This document shows, in pieces, positions 27,533-36,518 of a stretch of DNA of 64,000 nucleotides (within the stretch, counting starts at the first letter, position 1; each line of letters begins with the position of its first letter). The notes below the pieces were generated by a model, which was given only the letters and a program-made list of their open reading frames with translations, was not told where the DNA came from and did not search any database. The position numbers were made by a program, and so were the translations under genes. Source of the stretch: [Pantoea] beijingensis (GTDB lineage: Bacteria > Pseudomonadota > Gammaproteobacteria > Enterobacterales > Enterobacteriaceae); the NCBI RefSeq assembly GCF_022647505.1, contig NZ_CP071409.1, positions 3,410,001-3,474,000 of the forward strand. The letters run 5' to 3'.

Positions 27533-27949
27533 AGCGCAAAATACGTTCCTGGGTTTTTTTAGGCACTAAAAGCAAATAAAACCTCATCCATCCCTATGAT
27601 TATTAATAAAAAATGCTCAATTGTTAAATTTTTAAGACATTTTCTCTGGCGTCGTATGGCCTCATGTGCCTGCATTAAGATTTACAGTATGAACACATAA
27701 GCAGATATAGTTCAACGGCAGAAAACTATTACCCTGTCAGGCATTTAACAATACGTTAGGGTTTAGCATGTTTCCCACACAGGGAACGGCCGATTCGCCG
27801 ACCTAACAGCAATAATGGAAGCCCTACTGCTCCCCAGCCTTTAACGCTTTTCAATTATAGCGGGCGTGCTTTTCTGCCGATGACACCGCGCATCATCTCC
27901 TGGTGTTAAAGGCAGTGACGTAAAGGTCAGGGGAGCGAGACAAGTAAAC
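27533..27949. other. Intergenic region between dspE promoter and the accessory cluster
   Basis: About 420 bases with no supported gene. It separates dspE (transcribed leftward) from the end of the next leftward cluster. No clear terminator was seen. Confidence 0.4.
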
Positions 27950-28744
27950 CTACAGACTGCCCGCAACGGTGATGTAGTCGGTATAAAGCTGTGGCGCGCC
28001 CGAGAAAGATGCCAGTTCTCGCCACTCGTCATACATCCGCTCACTTTCCTGGTGCTCCCGGACAAACTGTAGCGATTTCTCCGTTGAAACATCCAGCTCA
28101 GGGTGGAAGGCGTTAAGCGACGTCAGGCTTTCAATTTCCAGCATCACCATATATTGCTCACTACGGCTCCCTCCCGTACCTTTAAGCATATGGAATTTCC
28201 AGCCCGGGTAGTCATCAATCCGGTGAACGTTGTTGATAATAAAATTATCGAAAGTCTGTGGTGAAACACCTGAGCGGAGCGCCAAATTATGCAGCCCGAC
28301 GACACGCTTCACCGTTGCCTGTCCCGGTTGCTGCTGATAATTGGCGCCCTCAGGTAGAGAACTGTTGCTGTTTTCTGCCAACAGCGACCAGGTTGAGAAA
28401 ATCGTGGGTAGCTCGCCGAACGTGGCAAACGTTTTCCAGTTATTGATGAGTGCAACGGCAGCCGGACGATCACGCCAGAATGCCTGGGCCAGTTCCGTCT
28501 GCTCCCCGTTGCTGTCAACATAGCGTGCATAACACTCAGCGTTCTCTGCTTCATACATCATTAAATACTGATTCTGTCGCTCACCACGCAGACCTTTTAA
28601 CAAGGTCCATCGCCAGCCAGGATAAGCAGGAATCTCCACTCCCTGCTGCTGAACAAAGGCCTCAAATGTGTCGTCGGTAACACCTTTTTTCAGGTTGAGA
28701 CCAACATAGTGAAGACTAAAGACTGACGGTGATAATTGATGCAT
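27950..28744 (-). CDS. Tandem alpha/beta-barrel-like protein, copy 2
   Basis: A 264-residue protein with two internal halves of similar sequence. Half 1 has GVTDDTFEAFVQQQGVEIPA, then YPGWRWTLLKGLRGER and QYLMMYEAEN. Half 2 has GVSPQTFDNFIINNVHRIDD, then YPGWKFHMLKGTGGSR and QYMVMLEIES. The pattern resembles dimeric alpha+beta-barrel (ABM/NIPSNAP-like) domains; this is a judgement by eye. There is no signal peptide. It is a clear paralogue of the protein at 30143-30943, and an MFS gene lies between them. It is the last gene of the cluster. Possible roles are cyclase, small oxygenase or binding protein; none is shown. Confidence 0.7.
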   Translation of the reverse strand: MHQLSPSVFSLHYVGLNLKKGVTDDTFEAFVQQQGVEIPAYPGWRWTLLKGLRGERQNQYLMMYEAENAECYARYVDSNGEQTELAQAFWRDRPAAVALINNWKTFATFGELPTIFSTWSLLAENSNSSLPEGANYQQQPGQATVKRVVGLHNLALRSGVSPQTFDNFIINNVHRIDDYPGWKFHMLKGTGGSRSEQYMVMLEIESLTSLNAFHPELDVSTEKSLQFVREHQESERMYDEWRELASFSGAPQLYTDYITVAGSL

Positions 28745-28760
28745 AGAAACTCCTGTTTAG

Positions 28761-29924
28761 TTAACGCGGGTGGGAAATAAACGGCGAACCGAAAACAACA
28801 CATAAAAGCAATAAGAGAGTGCCGCTGAAAGTCAGCGTAAGCCCGATATGATGAGCGATAAAACCGATAAGCGCGGGGCCGACCAGCAGTCCGGCGTAAC
28901 CAAAAAGAGTGACAGCAGGAATGGCAAAATCAGCCGGGATGCCGGGTTGGTTACCTGCGGCAGTGAAGAGAATCGGAACGATATTCGAAAGGCCCGCGCC
29001 AATAAGGATAAAACCTGGCAGCGTACCTGCGGACGTTGTGACAAGCAGAACAATACCGGCTGCGGCGACAACGCAACCCAACAGCAGCATGTATCTTCTG
29101 CCGAAGACGCCGACTAATCTGTCCCCGGCGAGTCTGCCAAGAGTAACGGTGACGGAATAAAGGGTGTAGCCGAGCCCCGCCAGTGAAGCGCTCATACCAC
29201 GTTCCGAGGTCATAAAAACGGCTGACCAATCGAGCATCGCGCCTTCGAGAATAAAAACAAAAAAACATAAAACAGCGATAAGCAGGATTGGTGGATGATT
29301 AAGGACACGCCGTGTTTCACTTTTACGGCCCTGCCCGGCCCTGTTTTTGGGCAGGATGTAGCGAGAAGCGAAGGCCAAAAGTACGATAAGAAAAACGGTG
29401 ATTGCCGCTACGGAAAACAGCGGTGAAACGCCTAGCCACAGAAAAAGGCTGACGCTCCCGGCGCCGGTAATACTGCCGATGCTATAAAAACCGTGAAAGC
29501 CCGACATTTTAGCCTGCCCACTTTCTTGTTCGATAAGAATCGCATGCGCGTTCATCGCAACATCCAGCGTGCCGTTAAACACACCGAACAGTAGCAGCGA
29601 TAGCGCCATCGTGCTGCGCACGTCAAAAAACATCAATAAAGGTAAATCAATACCCAGCCCCAGTGCAGAAATAATAATTAATTGGCGGCACCCTATTTTT
29701 TTAATAAGGCTTCCGGTAAACGGCATAATTAACATTGAACCTGCGGCAATGCAAAATAATAGCAAACCCAAAGAGTCATCATTAATATTAAGCCGAAGCT
29801 TAGCAAACGGGATCAGCGGCGCCCATGATGACATCGCTAATCCGGCGATAAAGAATATGGCACGGGTCGCATGCTGTTCGCGTAATGGTGTAACAGCCTG
29901 GCTGTTGATTGCGTTTATTGTCAT
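28761..29924 (-). CDS. MFS transporter (YbjJ-like)
   Basis: A 387-residue protein with about 12 hydrophobic segments and no large soluble domain. It has the MFS loop LIKKIGCRQLIIISALG and the central stretch FGVFNGTLDVAMNAHA, seen in the YbjJ/MosC branch. It lies between the two tandem-domain proteins, 16 bases upstream of copy 2. About 220 bases separate it from copy 1, where a GGAACGTTCT operator-like site suggests its own promoter. It most likely exports the cluster product or takes up a precursor; direction cannot be told from sequence. Confidence 0.85.
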   Translation of the reverse strand: MTINAINSQAVTPLREQHATRAIFFIAGLAMSSWAPLIPFAKLRLNINDDSLGLLLFCIAAGSMLIMPFTGSLIKKIGCRQLIIISALGLGIDLPLLMFFDVRSTMALSLLLFGVFNGTLDVAMNAHAILIEQESGQAKMSGFHGFYSIGSITGAGSVSLFLWLGVSPLFSVAAITVFLIVLLAFASRYILPKNRAGQGRKSETRRVLNHPPILLIAVLCFFVFILEGAMLDWSAVFMTSERGMSASLAGLGYTLYSVTVTLGRLAGDRLVGVFGRRYMLLLGCVVAAAGIVLLVTTSAGTLPGFILIGAGLSNIVPILFTAAGNQPGIPADFAIPAVTLFGYAGLLVGPALIGFIAHHIGLTLTFSGTLLLLLCVVFGSPFISHPR

Positions 29925-29975
29925 GTTAGCTTAATGGCCTATTTATACTCGCCAGATGTCGAGTCGCATGCAGGC

Positions 29976-29985
29976 GGAACGTTCT
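29976..29985. promoter_or_regulatory. Operator-like palindrome upstream of the MFS gene
   Basis: GGAACGTTCT, one base from the perfect GGAACGTTCC palindrome found twice upstream of the glycosyltransferase gene. It lies about 52 bases before the MFS start. A shared regulator is inferred. Confidence 0.4.
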
Positions 29986-30142
29986 CGCGCTATTTAGTCG
30001 CACAGTCAACTATGCTCTCAGCGTTTCCCGGCCCGTCTTTTATCTGCAACTCAAATTATTTAGCGTCTCTCCCCCCGATCCATGACCGGGGATGAGTGTC
30101 TACAGAATAGTGCCTGTTCCATCAGGCACATGGTTCGTGAAA

Positions 30143-30943
30143 TTAACGCAAACTTTCAGCTACCGAGATATAGTCGGTGTATATCTGGGGTGAGCCAGAA
30201 AATGAAGCAAGTTTTTTCCACTCCTCATACATCTGCTTGGTATCACGATGAGCCCTCGCAAATTTAGCCGCCTCATCCGTCGCCATATCTGGTTCGGGAT
30301 AGAAAACATCCAGAGCCTCAAGGCTGGCGATTTCCATCAATACCACATACTGATCCAGACGATTTCCACGCTCTCCTTTTAACAACCGAAATTTCCAATC
30401 CGGATAATCTTCAATGCGGTGATGATTATCCGCAATAAAGGTTTCGAACTGTTCCTCGCTAACATTGGGACGCAGCGCCAGATTATGAATACCTATCACC
30501 CTTGCAACAGCAGGCTGATCGGGACGCGCCTGGTAGCGAGGTCCCGGGAGAACGGTACTTTTTTTGTTCTCGGCCAAGAGTCGATAGTCCGTGAATAGCG
30601 TCGGAAGCTCACTGAAAGTACCGTATCTGCGCCATTCGGACAGCAATGCTTCAGCCTCAGGGTGTTGCTGCCAGAATTGATGCGCGTACGTGGTTTGGTT
30701 GCCATCTGCGGTAACATAGCGATCCCGGAACTCAGCGCTTTCAATTTCAAACATCATCAAATATTGTCCGCCGCGCTCTCCACGTAACCCGCGTAAAAGC
30801 GTCCAGCGCCAGCCCGGGTAACAGGGAATATGAATACCTTTATTTCTGACGAATGCTTCAAATGACTGCGGGGTAACACCCGCTTCGGTATCAATTGCAA
30901 TGTAATACAGGCTGAATACGGGTGTAGCTGGATTATTATTCAT
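30143..30943 (-). CDS. Tandem alpha/beta-barrel-like protein, copy 1
   Basis: A 266-residue paralogue of the protein at 27950-28744. Half 1 has GVTPQSFEAFVRNKGIHIPC, YPGWRWTLLRGLRGER and QYLMMFEIES. Half 2 has NVSEEQFETFIADNHHRIED, YPDWKFRLLKGERGNR and QYVVLMEIAS. It begins 3 bases after the radical SAM gene, so the two are cotranscribed. The family was not recognised. The duplicated gene and internal duplication suggest a homo- or hetero-oligomeric barrel acting on the same substrate as the radical SAM and glycosyltransferase. Confidence 0.7.
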   Translation of the reverse strand: MNNNPATPVFSLYYIAIDTEAGVTPQSFEAFVRNKGIHIPCYPGWRWTLLRGLRGERGGQYLMMFEIESAEFRDRYVTADGNQTTYAHQFWQQHPEAEALLSEWRRYGTFSELPTLFTDYRLLAENKKSTVLPGPRYQARPDQPAVARVIGIHNLALRPNVSEEQFETFIADNHHRIEDYPDWKFRLLKGERGNRLDQYVVLMEIASLEALDVFYPEPDMATDEAAKFARAHRDTKQMYEEWKKLASFSGSPQIYTDYISVAESLR

Positions 30944-30946
30944 ATA

Positions 30947-32395
30947 TTACGCCTGTTCATCATTATTTAAGGTGAACTGAGTATTAATAATCGCTTCAAC
31001 CAGCGTCACACCAATAGATGTCAGTGTTACAATATCTTTCTCAATAACAATGAGTTCCTTTTGAGTCAATTTTTCCAGCGTGTTCTTTATAATGCTGTTA
31101 TCAAAAAAACTCTTCCCTTTAAAACGTTTTGAAAAAACCGTATCATCTACCGGGATCAACGTAGAGAGAGCCATTTTAAAAGCATTAACTTCACGCTGCT
31201 CAGGCGATATACCGTGACTCTCTTCGATAGGTAGCCGATCTTCGTCAAGAAATTGCTTATATTGCTTATAGCCAGTGATATTAATTGCTTCTGAGCGGGT
31301 ACATTTCGAACTTCCACCCAGGCCAATTGCGACTTCGGGATATTGCTTATCGAGATCGGTAATCAGGCCTTTCCATTTTTCTGGTTCCAGATGATTCTGG
31401 TGGAAATACATAGTCGGATGTTCGCAATAGCCTTCTTTAAGGTATGTTTCGACCAACTCGCGCATTTGATATTGCTTTCCCAGCCCGGGGAAGGTCATGT
31501 TATTCATATTGATCAGACCTTTTTTCTGCCACAAACTTTCACGTTCGCCGGAAACTCCGGTTCGCGTTTTCATAAACTCTTCCATATGCAGTTTGGTACA
31601 AACCACATGTGAAAGATCGAGTGCCAGCGTTCTCTCCATGTCATATTTAACATCATCGACGGTCTGACCCAGCATGCCGTAGATAAGATCAACGCTAACC
31701 CAATCAATGCCCTGTTCACGCGCACTGTGGATCGTCTCTTCACATTCTTCGGCGGTATGCATACGGCCACAGGCTGCAATGATTTCATCGTTAAATGACT
31801 GAGTACCAAAACTAATTTTGCTAAAACCAAGCTCTTTTAAAATGCCAATATACTCCCGATTTAGCGTACCGGGCTCGCCTTCGAAGCGTAATGTCGCAGC
31901 TGAAAAATTAAAATGGGTGTAATAGAAGTCCATTAGCCGACGCAACTCCGGCTCAGGCAACAATGAAGGGGTTCCACCGAAGATATTGAATTCACCAATT
32001 TCGGCCGTTGACAGACTTGGAACTTTTTCCAACCACATCAATGCTTCTTTAATGTTGTAATCAACCAAATCGCGGAACACGCCCTCAGCGGAGGGAGATT
32101 TAGGATTGAGGATCACCGTTGGATACTGGCAGAAGTGGCAGCGATAACGGCACGTCGGAATATAAGCCCATAAATGGATCTGCTTCGCCTCCTGAATATC
32201 GTGTTCCATATCAGCAAAGAACGAAGAAAGGGGGTAATTATCTATATCACCCGGAAAAACGTGGCAACCAAAGGGGTCTCTATGGACGTAGTCTAAAAAT
32301 GTATGGTTCTCCGGTTGCGAAAGAAAATCATATACCGCGGGCACAGGATAGCCTGGATCGAGATCCTTTAATGATGCAAGAGCTTCAGTATTCAT
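30947..32395 (-). CDS. HemN/HemW-like radical SAM protein
   Basis: A 482-residue radical SAM enzyme. The cluster motif CX3CX2C is in TCRYRCHFCQYPT near residue 83, followed by the SAM-contact GGTPS (FNIFGGTPSLLPEPE). KISFGTQSFNDEIIAACGR and SVDLIYGMLGQT are typical of the coproporphyrinogen-oxidase-like (HemN/HemW) branch. That branch includes class C methylases and cyclopropanases of natural-product pathways. It overlaps the glycosyltransferase stop, which points to coupled translation. It is not the housekeeping HemN or HemW: it is longer than HemW and lies in a specialised cluster. Substrate unknown. Confidence 0.85.
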   Translation of the reverse strand: MNTEALASLKDLDPGYPVPAVYDFLSQPENHTFLDYVHRDPFGCHVFPGDIDNYPLSSFFADMEHDIQEAKQIHLWAYIPTCRYRCHFCQYPTVILNPKSPSAEGVFRDLVDYNIKEALMWLEKVPSLSTAEIGEFNIFGGTPSLLPEPELRRLMDFYYTHFNFSAATLRFEGEPGTLNREYIGILKELGFSKISFGTQSFNDEIIAACGRMHTAEECEETIHSAREQGIDWVSVDLIYGMLGQTVDDVKYDMERTLALDLSHVVCTKLHMEEFMKTRTGVSGERESLWQKKGLINMNNMTFPGLGKQYQMRELVETYLKEGYCEHPTMYFHQNHLEPEKWKGLITDLDKQYPEVAIGLGGSSKCTRSEAINITGYKQYKQFLDEDRLPIEESHGISPEQREVNAFKMALSTLIPVDDTVFSKRFKGKSFFDNSIIKNTLEKLTQKELIVIEKDIVTLTSIGVTLVEAIINTQFTLNNDEQA

Positions 32396-35061
32396 TAAAA
32401 TACGCCTCCATTAGCAAAGTAGTTATGGGCTTCGCCTGACTCACGATCCTCACAGAAGTACCAGACAAAGCGTTCAAAATCTTTTTCAGCAACGTTATCA
32501 AAGCAACTCGGTAGAGGTGGTGCGAAACCTATATCCTCACCAACGGCATTACGCAGCGCGGTAAATATTTCGTGACGAAACTCAAAATAGAGCCGATAGG
32601 CCGGCGTTTTATAGCTATGGATAGGTTTAAAATCGATAATACTCATTTCTCTTTTAATGGTATGGATACGTTGATATAGCCTCTCAGCAACGCTCGGTGA
32701 AAAAAATGCCCGCACTCGCTCACATTCCAGAAGAATATGTGGATTGAGAAGTACAGGAAGAATGATATTTTTAGGAATATAATCCTTTATTGAATACTCC
32801 CAACCTTGCTTTGCTTGCTCGTCATTGAGATCGGTTAGCGTATTTTTTTGTGCCGATACATCAGGGCGAACATCTTTCATAATAATGATGCCGTCACTGC
32901 CATAGGCAATACCGTTAATCACATCATCAATAATGGTATCTACTCGGCGACTATTAATTTCTACGCAGGACTCTTTGGCATAAACAGGCTTACCACCGAA
33001 GGCAATGACTTTGATACCAAAATCCCAGTCGTCGGATAGATGTTCAACAAAACGTCCTTTCTCCAGTTGGTAAAAAATTTCGATCCCCCCCATTTTTTCA
33101 TACAGACCGCGCTCAACAGCAAAACCTTTGCCATCCGGGAATCCACCAAACAATGAGAAGGAAACGTCACGGCAGCGCAGCGTTTTCTGAATTTCTCTGA
33201 AAAGGTTTGGCCGTTGATGAAAAGCTTCATGATTGTAGTAATAGTTACAAGTACCCAGATCGCCATTATCGGAAATCATTTTCTCTATCAAGGTATGTAA
33301 CCAGTAGGGATCAACGGTGCAATCTGCATCGGCCGAAACAATATAATGTTTGTTATTTTTTCCCAATCTTGCATCACGAACACGGGAGCGCAGAGCGGCA
33401 TAATCCATACCGCATTTACGGGCGGAGGATACACCCTGTGTTTTTTCATTTATAATGTGAATATCCATCGTTGGATTTTTTTCTTTAAATAAATTTATTT
33501 TATCCACTGATTCATCACGGGAATTATTATCGACGATGATTACCTCATAAGAATTATGTGTTATGAGATGCCCCTGTGTTTTTTGATTAAACAGTGACGT
33601 CAAAACCTCATCAATTCTGTCACTTTCGTTATAAACAGGTAGCACTACCGAGACGAAAATGTTATCGCGCATATCTACTCCTGGGGGGTTAATATTTAGA
33701 ATATCCATAACGTTGTTCGAAAGAATGTCTTTGCCAATGGCAAAATTTTTCTCTGCAATAAGATTCATATGCGATTTATTGGTGAGCAGTAAAAAAACTT
33801 CATTAATAAATGCATCGTCCGGGAGATCGCCTTGACTTCCTGAAATAGGCATAACGGGTGCCTCAAAACCGTGTTGGCCATAGACCTCCTGATAATATTC
33901 ATAACTGGTTGTGAGGTAACAGCGCTGGCTACTGATTGCTTCACCGATTGGATTTCCGTAGCTATCATAATCCCAGGAGGTCAGAAACGAGACCAGATCG
34001 CAGGAATGATATAAATCTTCTATGGTGATTTTCCCTTTGCTCATCGGCATAAAATTATGGTGCAACGGGCCAAGAAACTTCACATAGGGCATGACATCCA
34101 GGTGTATGGCCAACTGCTCCAGCTCAGTGGCATGGTCTGCATGTTCTTTGGTATCACCTGCGATAAGTAGCCAGACCGTTTTATCAATATTATGTTTTCT
34201 GAAAAGATGATTAAGGTGATGAATTAAGACCACATCCCGGTCTATCCGCTTTTGTGGAATAATGCGCGTCGTTCTGGCAATAACGATATCCTGCAGAGGA
34301 ATATTTAGTGAATCGCGTATATTATTAAGATCATGCTGCCTGTCAAAACTGTAGGTGTTTTTCACAACATGAATATTAACTTGATGATCGCACCATTCTT
34401 CCAGTTTATCTTTAAGGTCGTGATTAAGGGTGACATAGCTAATATAATTGGACTTTACCGGTTTGATAGCATGGCTATACGGAGGTAAGCCATACTTCAT
34501 GATATTTTTTTCGCTATTCCACATCAGATCATGATCGCGCCAGATAACGTAGTTCCCAAGGTTATTACTCTTTCCGTAACGTTCAATCGCAATATAGAGG
34601 GCTTTAGTGTAGATAATGTTTTCAGGAAGCGTACCATTTTCGATAATGACAGTACTAATATGGAGACTTTGCCACTGCTGAATAATTCTCTCAGCAAGTG
34701 CCTGTGCGGACTCTTCAACAGCGCTCTTAACCTGTTCTTTTTCCGCTGGAGAAACAGCGAGTTTTTCACTGATGAGCACCGCATGTGCTTTATCGATAAA
34801 CTCGGGAGAATAATATGGAATGGTAGTGATATCGCTAATACGCGTTAATGTAAATGCATTGCGATAAATTTCGAGTTCGCTATTGTAAGGCTTATTAAAA
34901 TTACCTTTATCAACTTTTATATCGTAGCCAAGGTCGAGGTAAGAATTGATCCCCTTTGCTTTAAGACTCTGCGATACTTTCAATGCCTCTACCGTAATAC
35001 CTGATACAGCAACAGCATCAAAAGAAATGAACATGGCATATCTTTGTCCATAAACATCCAT
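32395..35061 (-). CDS. Two-domain glycosyltransferase (GT4-like plus GT2)
   Basis: An 888-residue cytosolic protein with two transferase domains. Residues about 1-460 look GT-B/GT4-like: TRIIPQKRIDRDVVLIHHLN, then DLVSFLTSWDYDSYGNPIGE and an EAISS acceptor-site region. Residues about 470-770 are GT-A/GT2-like: VSVVLPVYNESDRIDEVL, VDNNSRDESV, the DxD in VSADADCTVD, and LSDDWDFGIKV. No membrane segment is visible. The ATG at 35061 was chosen for GGGGG seven bases upstream. It is the first gene of the cluster. Acting twice, it could make a disaccharide or a glycosylated small molecule; the acceptor is unknown. Confidence 0.85.
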   Translation of the reverse strand: MDVYGQRYAMFISFDAVAVSGITVEALKVSQSLKAKGINSYLDLGYDIKVDKGNFNKPYNSELEIYRNAFTLTRISDITTIPYYSPEFIDKAHAVLISEKLAVSPAEKEQVKSAVEESAQALAERIIQQWQSLHISTVIIENGTLPENIIYTKALYIAIERYGKSNNLGNYVIWRDHDLMWNSEKNIMKYGLPPYSHAIKPVKSNYISYVTLNHDLKDKLEEWCDHQVNIHVVKNTYSFDRQHDLNNIRDSLNIPLQDIVIARTTRIIPQKRIDRDVVLIHHLNHLFRKHNIDKTVWLLIAGDTKEHADHATELEQLAIHLDVMPYVKFLGPLHHNFMPMSKGKITIEDLYHSCDLVSFLTSWDYDSYGNPIGEAISSQRCYLTTSYEYYQEVYGQHGFEAPVMPISGSQGDLPDDAFINEVFLLLTNKSHMNLIAEKNFAIGKDILSNNVMDILNINPPGVDMRDNIFVSVVLPVYNESDRIDEVLTSLFNQKTQGHLITHNSYEVIIVDNNSRDESVDKINLFKEKNPTMDIHIINEKTQGVSSARKCGMDYAALRSRVRDARLGKNNKHYIVSADADCTVDPYWLHTLIEKMISDNGDLGTCNYYYNHEAFHQRPNLFREIQKTLRCRDVSFSLFGGFPDGKGFAVERGLYEKMGGIEIFYQLEKGRFVEHLSDDWDFGIKVIAFGGKPVYAKESCVEINSRRVDTIIDDVINGIAYGSDGIIIMKDVRPDVSAQKNTLTDLNDEQAKQGWEYSIKDYIPKNIILPVLLNPHILLECERVRAFFSPSVAERLYQRIHTIKREMSIIDFKPIHSYKTPAYRLYFEFRHEIFTALRNAVGEDIGFAPPLPSCFDNVAEKDFERFVWYFCEDRESGEAHNYFANGGVF

Positions 35062-35076
35062 GGTGGCGCCCCCTTT

Positions 35077-35097
35077 CAAACAGAGTGACTCTGTTTG
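35077..35097. promoter_or_regulatory. Perfect inverted repeat in the glycosyltransferase leader
   Basis: CAAACAGAGT-G-ACTCTGTTTG, a perfect 21-base palindrome, lies just before the ribosome binding site of the glycosyltransferase gene. On the plus strand it is followed by a T-run and could end rightward transcription. On the minus strand it could be an operator or a 5-prime UTR hairpin. Confidence 0.55.
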
Positions 35098-35478
35098 TTT
35101 TTTATAAGCAAATGATACGTTCTAAAAACACTGTGTTTACATTTCCTCAGTGTCATCAGAACCTGCAAAGTAAGAAATGATGATCGGCGATCCTTCAGGA
35201 TCCAACTTTCTTATGCTGTATGTATCAAAAATGCCTGCAAGAATTAGCTTGCGGGATAGTCTACCAATGATGTTTTCTGATTATTTTTTTATTCATATCC
35301 GGCCGGCCCTTTTATTAAAAGGCAACAGCGCTTTTTCAGGATAAATACTTATCACTCACCTGATTTTGGCTCATTTAGCAAAATAAAAAATTAAAGATAT
35401 TTTTATTACAACCCTCACGACAATGGAGGCTTAAAAGACGGCGTAATCTTAGTCATTTCTTTTTTTTTACGTAAAGTG

Positions 35479-35488
35479 GGAACGTTCC
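35479..35488. promoter_or_regulatory. GGAACGTTCC palindrome, site 1
   Basis: A perfect 10-base palindrome inside GTGGGAACGTTCCGATT, with a central CG as in LacI/GalR-family operators. It is about 418 bases upstream of the glycosyltransferase start. No LacI-type gene is in the window. Confidence 0.5.
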
Positions 35489-35636
35489 GATTGGTGAGCG
35501 CGATCACACATTACATTTTATTTACAGGGGATAAATTTTTAATAAGAAAGAGGACATTAATATTAAATATCTGTCTTTGGTAATTATTTATTATTCAAAA
35601 GTTATGATGGTCATTTTATACACAGCAAAAATGAGT

Positions 35637-35648
35637 GGGAACGTTCCC
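35637..35648. promoter_or_regulatory. GGGAACGTTCCC palindrome, site 2
   Basis: A perfect 12-base palindrome whose centre is 159 bases from that of site 1, close to 15 helical turns. The spacing allows looping between two bound dimers. It also shares the preceding GTG with site 1. Confidence 0.5.
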
Positions 35649-36470
35649 GGACAGTGCGGCTTCGCTTAGTTTCATTCGATTTCACCGCGAGGAATACGCC
35701 CTGCTTTCGATGGGTTTTTCAGGCGCTTTTTACCCCCAAAGATAGAAATGATATTCACGTAGTTGATGAAGCACGTAGCTTTAACCTGGAAGGGTCAAAA
35801 TTGACACCTTCATAAGGTAAACCCATATAAAAGCTATTTTTTTTAACATGTCTTTTTACAACTGCCTTCGGCCAGGTCGTGCTGAATAAAACTATCGACT
35901 ATTTTTCAATGGATTGACCTTTGGACCATTAAAACTCCACGCCATATCATCTTTTTCTATAAGGTTATTGTTTAAAAAACAAGCCACAAACAGGCGAATT
36001 CCTCTGCAGATCATCATGGAACAGCGCGTTGAGGCATTTCCAATGCGGTTTTTATGTCATGTGCCAACCTGACACGCGTTATTTTTAACGTATATCGCCT
36101 GGATAAATTCGAGCTGCATGAAGGCAACGATGCAGTAAATCATTGAGGTTTATCGGAGTAAATGCGCAAGAGGAAAGAAGAGAGCCAACGCACATGTCAC
36201 TGAAGTATGGCGGATTAGCTTTAAATGGTGCAGGAATTGGCAACCGTGCCGAATCGATAAACAACTCAGCGCCAGCCCGACAGGAATGAGTTACAGGAGA
36301 TGTATTGCCCGCTGATCACTTATTTATGAATGAATGATCCCCGTTCGTCATTTTTATATTAATAATCTTTTTATTGTATCTGGGCTACGTTCCCCTGTTC
36401 TGCGGAAAAGCGCTTTTGATCGTTGAAGGTATGGTGAAGAAACCAGATAGCGGTGAACAAAATGGCAGTG

Positions 36471-36500
36471 CGCTAACGCCTGCCATCACAGGCGTTAGCG
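36471..36500. terminator. Hairpin downstream of the AI-2E-family gene
   Basis: A perfect 12-base-pair stem (CGCTAACGCCTG / CAGGCGTTAGCG) with a 6-base loop, 18 bases past the stop of the minus-strand permease gene. There is no strong T-run, so termination is likely but not certain. Confidence 0.6.
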
Positions 36501-36518
36501 GTCAGTCACGTTTAGCCA

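Larger units (their letters stand above)
35098..36470. other. Long intergenic region upstream of the glycosyltransferase cluster
   Basis: About 1.37 kb, mostly AT-rich, with no supported gene. It contains two GGAACGTTCC palindromes (35479 and 35637). It probably holds the cluster promoter and perhaps decayed sequence at the island edge. Confidence 0.5.

Noticed and set aside
35098..36470. Insertion sequence or integrase remnant in the 1.37-kb gap
   Set aside because: No transposase-like frame, terminal inverted repeats or tRNA gene could be seen.
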